Origin: Onchocerca volvulus
Lineage: Eukaryota > Nematoda > Chromadorea > Rhabditida > Onchocercidae
Direction of reading: 5' to 3'
Assembly (NCBI GenBank): GCA_000499405.2
Contig: HG738138.1
Span: 18,825,753-18,889,752, forward strand
Length of the DNA stretch: 64,000 nt
Part shown: positions 1-11,174 of the stretch, one piece after another
Numbering within the stretch: the first letter of the stretch is position 1
Layout of the letters: each line of letters opens with the position of its first letter
The notes under the pieces: generated by a model
Databases searched by the model: none
Seen by the model: only the letters and a program-made list of their open reading frames with translations
Told to the model about the DNA's origin: nothing
Made by a program: the position numbers and the translations under genes

Positions 1-550
1 TTTATTTTCAATATCACTATTTTTTTATGGTTATATTTCTTTCTAATTTTTTCACATCTTATTGTATTATGTTTCGGTTCCTTTAAATCACACAATGCTT
101 TGCTCCAAATATTTCAAATATTCCATAGTACTAAAATGCACGAACATCAGAGAGGATTCCGAGGATAGAGAAATGATAACTACATGTGTAGCGCAAAGAT
201 GGCTCCAGATTAGTACTGGAAAATTCAATTTATAGTAGTAAATCCTAAAAATAATATCTGATATCTAAAAAAGCTTAGATAAAAAGGATAACACTGCAAT
301 AAGACAAAATATACTACAGAGAGCATAACTTATTTTGCAAAACTCTTTCCGAAATGATGAAAGTTCATCCGAAGCGATACATGTTGAGTGTTCTCGAAAT
401 ACTGTAGAATCGAAAAGCCTTCGCTGCTGTGTTTGGAAAAATATTAGTTTTTTTCGCTTCTCCTTTTTGATAACGTCTGAAAGTAATTCAAGATCACTGT
501 CACTGATCACTAATCTCAATAACAATTTACAAACAGTGGATTCATACTAA
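1..550. other. AT-rich intergenic DNA, no gene seen
   Basis: No exon with flanking splice signals and protein-like composition was found on either strand. The short open frames on opposite strands around 265-550 overlap each other, have low-complexity translations and no splice partners, so I treat them as chance. Confidence 0.5.
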
Positions 551-799
551 TATATAATTTTACTTAATAGTAAAGCACATTCCCTTGATGCTATATTAGT
601 GATTCTGAAATCAATACATCTATTTATATATACTGGCCTATTTATATTCTAGAATGCATCTTACTCCTCGAGTTTTCCAAACAAAGATAATAAGATGCAT
701 TCTAGAATAATATAAGTAGGTCAGTATATAAATAGATGTATTGGTTTCAGAATCATTTATCCATCAAGAAAATGTGCTAAATCTTAACTAAAATTATAC
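551..799. repeat. About 250-bp imperfect inverted repeat (hairpin or MITE-like element)
   Basis: The left arm (about 551-664) and the right arm (about 690-799) are near-complementary over their whole length. Examples are ATTCTAGAATGCATCTTA near 648-665 against TAAGATGCATTCTAGAAT near 691-708, and ATACATCTATTTATATA against TATATAAATAGATGTAT. The outer parts also pair (AGCACATTCCCTTGATG against CATCAAGAAAATGTGCT) with a few mismatches. A loop of about 25 bases contains CTCGAG. No open frame lies inside. Length and symmetry suit a miniature inverted-repeat transposable element, but no target-site duplication was established. Confidence 0.75.
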
Positions 800-1014
800 T
801 TCAGATTATTATAGGCTTCGTCGAAATGAAAATGAAACTTTATGTTTAAAATCTCAACTGATTCTTCATGACTACCTTAATGTAAAGGATATAAGAAGTC
901 TCGTATTTTGGAACATAAGTGATAATGAAATGTTTAATAAAGATGAGCATTCGGAAATTTATCACTAATCATTAAGATTTAGTGACACTATCGATTGTAT
1001 TCTAAATTTTAGAG

Positions 1015-1064
1015 CCTATATTTGAACTTAACTTATAACACCTATATTTGAACTTAACTTATAA
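1015..1064. repeat. Direct tandem duplication of a 24-base unit
   Basis: The unit CCTATATTTGAACTTAACTT plus ATAA occurs at 1015-1038 and again at 1041-1064, separated by two bases. It is a local slippage-type duplication in noncoding DNA just 3' of the small minus-strand gene. Confidence 0.8.
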
Positions 1065-1152
1065 TAACGATAGCCAAACTCATTTGTATAATCAAAATAG
1101 CTGAATAATTGATAAATCATAAAGAACAGTAATTAGAAAAATGTAAGAAAAT

Positions 1153-2378
1153 TTAGCAAAGGGTGCTACCGATAGTTTTTCTAGTGCCTTTCAGAGATTT
1201 TTCGTAACGAATTATGTTTGCTAGACGTTCCGTCTCTTTATGCATTTCTTCTTTAACTGTATTTTGGTCCTGCTTTGGCCTCTGCAATCGTTTCAAGATC
1301 CTTGGAGATACATGTACAAGAATTTTATAGATTTCTGGATTGCATAGTGATGATGGCATCCACTGCAGATTAAAGATAATGTTAAGAAATTTTAAAGAGA
1401 AATTTTTTTTAAAAAAGATAAATTGATGTATACACGTTCCGTCAGTCAAATTATTCGTCGAATACTTAAACGAAGCTAAAAGATAACATGATATAGTACA
1501 AACAGTTTAAAATTACTTCAGAAACTTCTACTTCTGAAACATTAGACGTTATCTATTTACATTCACTAACTATGCATCATCCCATTATTAATATTATTGT
1601 GCTACTTTATGCTATTAATCAGTGATGATGATACTCTTTACTAATCCATCGAAGGATCATGATCACCAGGTAAAATCACACAATACAAAAAAGGTCTTTC
1701 AAAAACCTCCCATGTCAATGCCTCAGCTCACCAGTTAATTATTAGTTTGTCACTGCATCATAATATATCTTACTTTATGTAGGTTTGTTTTTTTTCTTTC
1801 CTATCTAGAATATTTCGAAATTTTTAAAAATCTAAAATCATGTCCTTTAGCATCGATTTACAAAATAAAACTTACAGAAACATTAGCATGAATAGTTTCA
1901 TCGTCAGAGCCATGATTCCTAATCCATGGGACATATTCGTCTGCCTTTTCTTCAAACCAGTCATCGAAAATCTTTTTCTCTGCAAGTACAAACAATGTTG
2001 TAATTTGTTGCAGCAAACTACTGCATAAAAACAATTCCAACAATCGCTTTCTTCTGTTGAGATATATAGTATGAATGGAAAACATTTCAAAGTCTGACAA
2101 GAATGTTTGTTTTTTAATTAATATTAATGAAAGGATGGCAATATGTAATTCATCACTGCAACAGAAGTGTAAACAGGTATGATATGCAACCACTACACTA
2201 CTCCATCAATAACTTGGATCAAAGGGGAAAAACTTCAATTTAATTTTATTTATGCACCCATGATCATTTTCCTTAATTCAATTTTCGCTGTTTCTGTATC
2301 TTATTATCCATTTACATAAAAGTACCTTCTTCAGGTAGATTTACTCGTTGACGCTTGTTTATCGGTAACTGTTGCCAT
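1153..2378 (-). CDS. Small three-exon gene, 115-aa protein of unknown function
   Basis: Not recognised. Three minus-strand exons join with closing phases: 2378-2345 (ATG, 34 bases), 1979-1876 (104 bases) and 1362-1153 (210 bases, TAA), together 116 codons with stop. Donors are GTAAAT and GTAAGT; acceptors are CTTGCAG and ATCTGCAG. The start was chosen because the first ATG lies 10 bases after GTACAG, a plausible spliced-leader acceptor, and because its phase completes a lysine codon with exon 2. The protein is hydrophilic, with no signal peptide or membrane segment. It starts MATVTDKQAS, has an acidic aromatic stretch (KIFDDWFEEKADEYVPWI), then a basic region (SPRILKRLQRPKQ) and a charged helix-prone tail (KEEMHKETERLANIIR). 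A small scaffold or organelle subunit is possible, but I have no family match. The model is more certain than any function. Confidence 0.65.
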
Positions 2379-2898
2379 GAATAACTGTACAAAGCCTTTC
2401 TACACCCATCCATTATCTGCTAGTCTAGAAAACCATTGATGACAACTAGAAAAACTGAACATTAAATTTCCACTCCAACAATCATGGGAATTATCGATTG
2501 ATCTCTAAATACATTGTTGACACTTGAAACATCAAAACGGAGAGGTGATCTAGAACATAAGGAAATCATTAAACTTCACTGTTAAGTTACTAAAATCTAA
2601 CTTACTGATTTAATTTAGCTCAGGATAAATGAATCATAGGAATCTAACCGTCGTTTACATCATTAATTTACAGTTACTTTTCGGACGAATTGCACTAATT
2701 TGTTATAAGCAGATTATTTAGTTCCATTTTTTCATTACCTATTGAATCATATCTAAACAATCCAACCTGCAAACATTCAAGGAATCTTTACAATCAGACA
2801 CCATGTTCTTTATTATGTAATATATATACATGTATGGTACCACGTAAGGTTTCAAAGTTACCCGAAAGATACTTGTTTTAAGAAACTGGTGCCATCAG
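2379..2898. other. Intergenic region, nothing recognised
   Basis: Low-complexity AT-rich sequence. I could not find an upstream exon here that splices into the terminal exon starting at 2899. Confidence 0.4.
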
Positions 2899-3121
2899 AA
2901 AAGTGGATCTCGACAACCCACGTACCCTACCTTATTTCCTCGAGATACTGCAAAGCATACGTGAAAACTGTCGGAACAAGACGGATGGATGGAAATTTCA
3001 GAACGAAACCACGCAAATTTGCGCGAATTTAAAAAGAGAATATTTGGACAGTCGCGTTAAACGTTCGGTCTCCGTTAATTCGTTTGCTATTCTTACTTTT
3101 TCTTTCGTTTTTTTTCAATAA
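2899..3121 (+). CDS. Orphan terminal exon, possible GPI-anchored or tail-anchored protein (partial)
   Basis: After an acceptor-like ATCAG at 2894-2898 there is an open frame to TAA at 3119-3121, and the stop overlaps an AATAAA polyadenylation signal. The frame has no ATG and would need at least one upstream exon, which I could not place. The translation is protein-like: VDLDNPRTLPYFLEILQ, then three Cys residues and several charged residues, a dibasic VKRS, and a short hydrophobic end (VNSFAILTFSFVFFQ). A polar chain ending in a hydrophobic tail is what GPI-anchor signals look like, but a tail anchor or a chance hydrophobic end is equally possible. Base composition is more GC-rich than the flanks, which favours real coding sequence. 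Product unknown. Confidence 0.35.
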
Positions 3122-3299
3122 AGTAAATTTTTTCACATTCAGATGAAAAATATCCATGTGTACTCACATGTTTTCAAATCTTTCACGTACCTTTCACACA
3201 CTTTAGTCTTTCTTTATTACTTCTATATTTAGATGTTTTTTTTAATCATAATATAATAATTGACGGTATGCCTTTTAAGTCGATGAAGAAGAAAAAAAA

Positions 3300-3331
3300 A
3301 AGTTAAATAGGAATTGCTTCCTATTTAACTT
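3300..3331. repeat. Perfect 14-bp stem hairpin with 4-base loop
   Basis: AAGTTAAATAGGAA at 3300-3313 and its exact reverse complement at 3318-3331 are separated by TTGC. It follows a run of A residues about 180 bases past the AATAAA at 3116-3121. The stem is too short for a typical microRNA precursor. Confidence 0.7.
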
Positions 3332-3751
3332 CAGACTAATACCACCAGTTTTTGGATTGATCAAAAATAGCAATAATTTTGTCCAAGAAAAGTTTAGTTT
3401 GTAGTTCTACTGAAAGATTTCCTGTGGCAAGCATTTCAGAAAAAAACAGATGGGAATTTTGTTTGTAAATACTTTGAGTATTTGGATTTGGTAATGCAAA
3501 TTGTGCCTGTAAAATTTTCGAGTCTAGTAGTCTCTTTACTTTGAGAATGTTTCCTGATTGAATGGATTATCTGCATTCTTAAACGAAATTCAAATGAATC
3601 TCGCAAAGTGATAAAAAGAAACAGGAAATGATGATAGAAGGAAAGATATTTCGGATTGCAGTTTGTATCTTCCTAATCTGACCTTAAATATGGATGTGAA
3701 GTGATAATCATTTTAGTTTGTTACTGTCATCATTTCCAATATTTATCTTAC

Positions 3752-4992
3752 GAAAAATAAATTATATCGGCTACTACTCCCACAAGAAATCGTAATAAGA
3801 CAAAGATTGCGTAATTTGGTGAAAATGTTGTGACAAAATGGAATATGATACTTAAATACATCGAAATCAAAAGAATACGTCGACGACCATATCGGTCGGA
3901 CAAATGTGATGCTATCGGTACCACAAAAAGAGCTTCTGAAAATATAAAACTCACATTAAAACTTGGAAATTGATAAAATAATTACTATACTAGTGACATA
4001 GCGCCATGGAATATGAGATTAGTGCGTAAATAATCAATTAATGAAAGTAAACAGTGAAAATCAATTTGCCTGTAAAATTCAAGATTTTATTTTTAAAATG
4101 ATATGTTATGCAGGAAAAATTACCAGCTGAAAAAATTGAAAATCCGGCTTCCTGTATAAAAGGATTGGCACATGATAATTTATACTGCAAAAATCAAAAA
4201 AATAAAGAAATGATATTGGTTTATTCGCTTTTTTTTTTTTTTTTGGTTTATTCATCTTTTTTCTCGTTTAAATTTTTCGAAATTTTTATTCAAACGATAA
4301 TTCTTTGCGTTGCTATTCACTGCCCAATTTAACTGATGGTAGCCTGTTATAAAGAAATGAAAAATAATATGATGAACAGATATGCGAGACAGTTTCGGAA
4401 GATATGAACAGATTAATCATATATAAAGTATTTTTAAGTAAAATGCATCTTCTGCATAGAATACAGAACCCCGACAAGTATACTGTGCGATCGATCTGTT
4501 TGGATTACTGACCATGGATCTTTCGCTGCTAAGTAAAGCACATCTTAATTCATTTCCTGTATTGAGATCTTTAATCATGCATGGTTCCATTGGGTTAATC
4601 ATTTCAATTCTTGGCTGAAATGGATCTCCCTAACGATAATTATCGGAATTGATTTAATTCAGGTTATCTCGAATATAGAAAATGTCTCTAACTGCTGCTT
4701 AGGAGCAGATGATTGAGTTTACATATCTTATTTGAAATGCATTTCCAGAATAATCTGTGGTATCATTTTTAGTATCTTCTATTTATGAGTGATTCAGGAA
4801 TAGCAGATGAATTGAATTAAAAAATGACAATCCCATCATAGAAATCACAATTTTAATTCACAAAAACCATAATAAATTTTTCAGTTGAAAAATTGGTGAA
4901 TTGACATTAGCACGTAGGAAATCATTTGATAACGTTCATAGGTGCCAAATTCATTGAGCAATTTATTTGCATCCAACGATTTGTACACCTCG
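3752..4992 (-). pseudogene. SLC22-type (organic cation/anion) transporter remnants
   Basis: Two minus-strand exon-like pieces match the SLC22 branch of the major facilitator superfamily. At 4992 down to about 4870, after ATTCCAG, the frame reads KLLNEFGTYERYQMISY then VLMSIHQFF. This is the N-terminal cytosolic segment and start of TM1, but it runs into TGA with no good donor. At 3935-3752, between TTTTCAG and GTAAG, it reads SHLSDRYGRRRILLIS, the MFS loop motif between TM2 and TM3, followed by TM3 and TM4-like hydrophobic sequence. An open piece at about 4626-4417 (GDPFQPRIEMINPMEPC, several Cys) lies between them and could be the extracellular loop, but its phases do not close and it lacks a clear donor. 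No later transmembrane exons were found. I read this as a decayed copy; an intact gene with exons I failed to place is the alternative. Confidence 0.45.
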
Positions 4993-5124
4993 CTGGAATG
5001 TTGAAAAATGTAGGATCCCACTATCATTAATTGAAATAGGAGATTTCTTTGTTATCAACGCAGAGGCGTAACAAAAAAGGAAGCAATCATTTGATATTTG
5101 TCATCACAATTCCACATGTTCCCC

Positions 5125-5512
5125 AGTGTCGCTGAAATCGCGAGGAATATAAGAAAATAATCAAGGTCGCGCGCCAAAAAAGACGAGCTCTCATGCGCTA
5201 AAAATGGCGCCTTATGGTGGATTAAATTCTAGCGATATCCTTCCTCTATAAATAAGAAAAGGGTCCCGACTATGGTTCATTTTCGAAGGATATACTTCTG
5301 GAGTCGGTTGGATTATGATATCGTGAAAATTGTCCTTTTGATGTCACTAGAAGTGTATTGATCAATTGATGTTGTAATTGTTTCGTACGGGTTGTATCAT
5401 CAGTTTACGTAATAAAGGTTTAATTACCCAAGTTTGAGGTTTCGAAAACAATACGAGAAGAATTCAAGAACTTTCAACAATTGTCACGGTCATAGAAGAA
5501 CGGCGACACCCA
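5125..5512. repeat. Dispersed repeat copy 1 (LTR-like)
   Basis: This stretch aligns, with substitutions and gaps, to 9625-10102. Shared blocks in the same order are TGTCGCTGAAATCGCGA (copy 2 TGTCGCTAAAATCACGA), AAGGGTCC, TTGTCCTTTTGAT, TTTAATTACCCAAGT (copy 2 GTTAATTACCCAAGT) and a GCGACA(C/T)CCA end. The TGTCCTTTTGAT-to-GCGACACCCA layout resembles a degraded LTR and leader, but no terminal TG...CA or primer-binding site is certain. Confidence 0.5.
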
Positions 5513-6076
5513 TAAACTTCTACCACGGAAGGACGATTCCTTCTCTAAATTTAGAAAGTAACTAGAATATATACTCATATTTTGGAATTCCCGGTTCCTT
5601 CTTCACGTTATTCAATCATTCGTCATCTTCGGTTTGTCCTTTTGGTATTGACACTGGCAATAACGTATCCATCTGTTGGTAGGGGAAGAAAATTTTGTAT
5701 TAGATAAAAAATTCGAAAATTCATCAATTGAAAGTAAAATCACTTTCTCGATCAACTCGAAAAGGACAAAAATATATAATTAATCTGGAAAAATCCGAAA
5801 GACGTAATTATTGTATACAAGGAGTACCGGTTGCAGTTTTTTGATACAAGCACACATTTTTGGCATGAAACTTTTCATTGTTTCTTTATGATTATTTATT
5901 ACATTTCGAAAACACCTTACCATACTGTTCCACACATGGCTGCTCTAAAATGCCTTCAAATAGAGAATCGCTTTTTTTTATCGTGGTTTCTGGAACAGCA
6001 GTATGATCAGTTGATACAAGAAAACCTTTCTTCAAACAGGAATCATCTCTTTCATAATAATTGTGTTTTATGACAG

Positions 6077-8109
6077 GCCATGTTCAACTTCGAGATCTTC
6101 GCGTAGTTGATTATACTGTTGTTCCAGAAGCCACGATGGAAAGTTTAAAAGAAGGCGATTCCCTATTTGAAGGCTTTTTCAGAGCAACCTGTTTGTGGAA
6201 CGGTATGGTAAGAGGTTTTCGAATCGGCAATAACAAAGAAACAACGAAAAGTTTTATGTCAAGGATATGTGCTCATATCGAAAAACTGCAACTAATACTC
6301 CTTTTTACAACAATTACATTTTTCGAATTTTTCCGACAATTAGGCAAAAAAAACCAATGAATATAATTCCCACACCTCTGATCATATGATTCCCATACCT
6401 TTGATCATGTAAATTAGTATAAAACAGAAAGGATTTCTGTGATTTTTCGCAAATATGAAGTAACTGACAAATTTTCTTTTTCGCACTTCATATGCATGTC
6501 GCTCTCTCAACAATAAATGCAAACTATGAACATTTCATGAAGTTATCACTAAAAAAATTAGTTTGAGCGGTTGGTTTTTCCTATAGTCTAGTTCAATTAT
6601 CTGTAGTCTAATTTTTTATCTTAGTTATCCGGACAGTTAAGGCCATTTTTTGGTAATTCATATCATTTAGCGCAACTCTATCAATAATTCAAAAAACACT
6701 GGTAATTTTATTGTTATTGAAAAGTGTTTTTCTTTGCCATTTGAATTGTGAATGGCAATTTGCATGCTTACGTGAGATTTGAAACTCACAAAATGAAATG
6801 AACTTGAAAAAATTAGTGCGGAATAAAAACGAATCAGAAAAGTGGCCTTCTAAATTTACAACTCTAAATTCAACATCAGGTAAACATAGCCATCTAGAAA
6901 TAGAAAGGAAGTGATACACTGTTATATGACTTTTGAGAGATATCTTTATCTTGAATTAATTCTCAAAATTCGCAATTTGTGAATTACTTCGATTTGGAAT
7001 AAAAATTAATGAACTTCTTATACTTGAAAAGTTTGGAATCAATGACAATGAATAGAAGGACAGGGCACTGAGAGGTCTTCTCCATTAATATGTCTACAAA
7101 AAAGTAATAGACAATCAAAAATTTGTGAAATAATAAATTTTTTCGTGATTTTTCTAAATCAGTCACATTTGTATGTGATATTGATTGCTTGATCAGAGTG
7201 TCATGGGTTGTAATCGATCCAGAATTTATCACGACAATGAAGTGGGTATCGATCACAAAGACCTTGCGTTGACAACATTTGAAATGCAGAAAGCTGACAT
7301 TGTTCATGATTTGGATACGGATAACGACCAGACAGGAAGAGTAACAGTAGACTGCATTTTCAGGCCAACCAGGTGTATGAAATGATAAGCTTAGATCTTA
7401 TTATTTTGAATGTTAAGAAGATTAATAATGATAAAATAGATGTTCTGCTTTATTTGAATTTTAAATTTCAAAATCACAAAAAAATCAGATATTTCGGCCA
7501 TTTTGAAGTTTTAAACTGTGGAAAGACAAATTTATTACATATACATATAAATAATGGTAAAAAATTTATTTGCAGAGAAATTTATGGCCAGCGAGCTTTA
7601 GACATGGCTGAACAACTTATTATGTGGTCAAGATATGGTTAATCATCTACTTGTGCCTTCAATTTTCACCTCCCATCTTTTGCCATAGTTTAGAAAATAA
7701 AATTGAAATTGTTACTAAAATTCCAGGATTGAATGTTGCAAATGTTAATGATCAGTAAGCCAAAGCCTTGAAATTGTTTTACACTATACTTTTTAGTTTA
7801 ATACATCAATAGTTGGTTCCAAAATGCTAATGCAAATTTGCTTTTATGTAACTGAATTTTACAAAATGTAGCACAGTTTCCTAGTTTGAAGAGGAAAATT
7901 TAACATGTTTAGGGATAATATTTCGAAAACGGCCATTCCCGCATGACTTTCCGGCATTCGCACACGAGAAACCGCAAGTTGAATTAGCTCATTTGAGTCG
8001 GCTTCATTACTCAACCGCGTTACAAAAATTCAAAGAAAATTCTGAATTAAAAAAAAAACGAACGATAAACGAAAATGAAAGTATTGAGGATGTTACTAGC
8101 AAGCAGTGA
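6077..8109 (+). CDS. Multi-exon gene of unknown function, 5' end unresolved, possibly frameshifted
   Basis: Four plus-strand exons join in phase: 6077-6207, 7197-7372, 7576-7637 and 7694-7754, all with AG acceptors and GT donors. They read GHVQLRDLRVVDYTVVPEA, then FFRATCLWNGM, SRIYHDNEVGIDHKDLALTT, DTDNDQTGRVTVDCIFRPTR, EIYGQRALDMAEQLIMWSRY and NKIEIVTKIPGLNVANVND. A further clearly coding block at 7913-8109 (FRKRPFPHDFPAFAHEKPQV, later ELKKKRTINENESIEDV, TGA) looks like the last exon, but its frame is off by one relative to the preceding donor. Either a tiny exon between 7755 and 7912 was missed or the gene carries a frameshift. No signal peptide or membrane segment is seen in these exons. 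I could not place the start or assign a family; intron conservation suggests a real gene. Confidence 0.5.
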
Positions 8110-9624
8110 AGAAATGATACAAAATTTCTTAGACATTAGACATTGGAATTACTATCAACTTGATTTATATTTTACAAATATAAATACATTTGAAAACTGT
8201 GTCTACAAATATTTCCGAAAATTGCTTGGTTGCAAATATGCCAACATAGAAATACGAGAAAAATATAATTTTTCCTTTAAATGCTTCAATACTTCTTGTT
8301 TGCAAAAGTTCGATTTCTGTAAAAACAAATTAATATGCTGAAAGAGCAACGTATGTTATTGATTTGACTCGGATGAAAGTGCCTTAGGCTTATTCCATTG
8401 TTTTTTTTTTTTTTTTTGAAATTTTTTGAACAAGCTGTTTTCTGTGCAAATTTTGTTCAGCAATATGTCGTGGCGCGCTATCTTGATTTATTCAGTGTCA
8501 AATGATCTCGTGATAATTGCAGTTCATTATTGTGAGTTACGAAACGCCATAAAATCCTAAAATAAGCAGCTCGTTTGAAAGTCAGAAAGCATTGGAGCTG
8601 ATTGAGAAATAATTCAGTAATGTAGTATAAATAAAACAAGCGTGATACTGAAGCGTGTAATGTAGCGAGGAATTATTTAAGAAGCGCAATATAGCAGACT
8701 GAAATAATGTATAAATTCTGTTTTAAAGGTGGACAGAGTATAGATATAAGCTATTGCTGCAGACATTTCAGCTAAATTCACGGCTTCTCAAGACAGTTAG
8801 ATAGAATATTTGGTCTTTTTAATTGCACATATTGTCAGAGGATGACTGTAGTGACAAGGCTTTCTAAAGAGAAATTTATTCTGAAATACTATGCTAATTC
8901 GTGTTTAACAATAATAAACATAATAGTTCAAAGCAAATCAGAAACGATGTTTAACGATAGGATTCTGCTAGTGTTAAAAGAATACTTTCTCCTTCTTTGC
9001 TAACGTTGCCATTTCCAGCGTAAGTGGTACCATTCTTTAAAACTTCCTTTGCTTTTAATGTGAAAACCAATTAGAGAATAATTATCTTCAACTTCATCTT
9101 TGAAATTTCCAATGAAAATGACGTAAAAAGAATTTGCCTTACTTTTTTACAACAACAAGTACTGAGCGTTTAATAGGACTTCCTCTGCGCCTTTTTCAAA
9201 GATTTTATTCTTTAAGCCAACTTGTTTTACTATTTTTAAAAGGAGAAACAACTATTGGACAGTACACTGACCGATCCATTTTCTATTTTCGAAACACAAC
9301 TTATCTTAAGTTTAAGTTTTTTCAAATCTACTACTCAACAGTCCTTAATTTTAAAGCAGTTTCACAATATTTAAGGTATTTTTTTGCGTATATGCAAAGA
9401 AATCAACAGCTAAATTAGGATGAATAGAAGGTTAAGAGTTGCAGAGAGGTCACGGACGGTGCGGTTGAAGATGGATACATGTCATATTTGTCGCGTTGAT
9501 TTGACACAATGCCTGGAAGCATCAGCTATTTTTTTGCTCATTAGACTTTGCTAGTCAACTTTAGCACTTGCTAACTTGAATATAATAATTATCCAGAACA
9601 TTTAGTGCCTAATTAGGCTGATTA
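8110..9624. other. Intergenic region, no gene seen
   Basis: AT-rich, with a poly-T run near 8401-8417. Short open frames here have unspliced, low-complexity translations and no acceptor or donor context. Confidence 0.4.
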
Positions 9625-10102
9625 TTCCATTGTCGCTAAAATCACGAAAAGAAGAAAACCAGTGAATCCTTTGTTTTAAATTTAACATTGCGTATTTGCT
9701 GTAGTTATTTGTGATGTCGTTTTTTTGTCTATTAAGTCGATGAACTTCATGCGTAAACAAAGGAGCTTTCTTGTTGCCCAGCTGCGTCAGGTTCTTCCAT
9801 CCATCCACGAAGAAGAGGGTCCTGAGCTCAAAAACCATCGAGCTCGTTGAATGGTGCAGCTCGGGTATTTGGTTTATTGTTCTCTTCATGAAAGTTGTCC
9901 TTTTGATATTATCGAAATTGTATTCTTAATACAATTGCTGCGTTCGTTTACTAAAAAATTTACATAATACAGGTTAATTACCCAAGTCCGAGATTCGTTT
10001 TCCAAATAAGCGAAACAAAAAAATTGAAAAAATCTGTGAAAACTGAAAAGCACAATTCACCCCTACAATTTTGTAACGATCAGAAAGAAACAGCGACATC
10101 CA
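9625..10102. repeat. Dispersed repeat copy 2 (LTR-like)
   Basis: Diverged copy of 5125-5512 in the same orientation. The minus-strand open frame inside it (9889-9602) is probably a by-product of the repeat rather than a host gene. Its translation (FELRTLFFVDGWKN) could be a retroelement trace, but I cannot confirm that. Confidence 0.5.
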
Positions 10103-11174
10103 CTATGCGAATTACTGGATAGCTGACAAATTTAATAACCTGCCTATGCAAATTCTTGGGTACTTGAAAAACCATTAAACTACCACAGAATCTCACTTTT
10201 AAAAGCTTAAATGATTCTCAACACATGAATAATATGTCTCTGCATTTCTCGAAACTAAACTAGAGAAGTACCAGAAATTTACTGATGCTGCAAAAAAAGA
10301 AAGTAAAATAAAAAGTACATATATGAACTTCGCAATAGCAGAGAATAAGACAAGATATGTTATTGATTACTTTCTAAACACCAGCGATTTCTCGGCTCAT
10401 CCTTTCCCCATCTTTCATTCCTTACACTAGTACTTTACTGTGTAGCTTCCAAACAGTTTTCGTGGAATGCAAGAGTAAGAAAGAAACAGCACCGTTAAAG
10501 ATAGGCTAAACTTACAATAGTATATGCAGGAATTGAAAATAAAATGATGTGGTATGAAAAGTATGCTAGACAGGTAGCTTACAGAAAAGAAACTGTGAAT
10601 AGCTGAAGCAGCAGCTATTCAGAAGAGGGATGAGAAGTTTCTAGTATGACGAGAAAGACAATAGAGATAATGGAAATTGTGGGGAGTCATAGTGGAAAGA
10701 GTAACGAATTTATAAAAGTGTATGTTGGCAGAGATGGCGAACAGTTTACTTATAGAGATATACAAGCTTTTTTTTTTTAAAAAAATTCGAGGTACAGGGA
10801 TGATTTGTTGTCCATTTTTGATGAATAAGTGATAAAAGTAATTGATTAGTAATGTGTGAGGTGAAAGTAAGTTAGATAAAAAAGTATGGCACGCTGAGAT
10901 GTGACGGTCAAGACGGACACGTGTGATATCACAGTATTTTATTTCAAAGTTCATTTTTACTGACGAAAGTTTCGGATTGCTACGAATCGAAAGGTCTTTG
11001 CTCTTCAAAACTGTTTTTTTTTTCTCTGTCTTGTGCATCTCATGTTCAACAGCTCTTCATTTCTCCCATAACATTTGTTTTGTGTCATCATTTACTGCTG
11101 ATACCGATTAATCTGGGCCATGGAATTTATATCTTTTTCATGAATTCAATAAATTCAGATTCATCTGTGGACGA
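10103..11174. other. Intergenic or upstream region of the first TANGO2-like gene
   Basis: No exon recognised. A 139-codon minus-strand open frame at 11038-10619 is the longest unspliced frame in this stretch but has no recognisable domain or splice partner. An AATTCAG at 11152-11158, 16 bases before the ATG of the next gene, is a candidate spliced-leader acceptor. Confidence 0.4.

Noticed and set aside
10619..11038. 139-codon unspliced minus-strand frame
   Set aside because: No domain, no splice context, and composition expected from AT-rich noncoding DNA.
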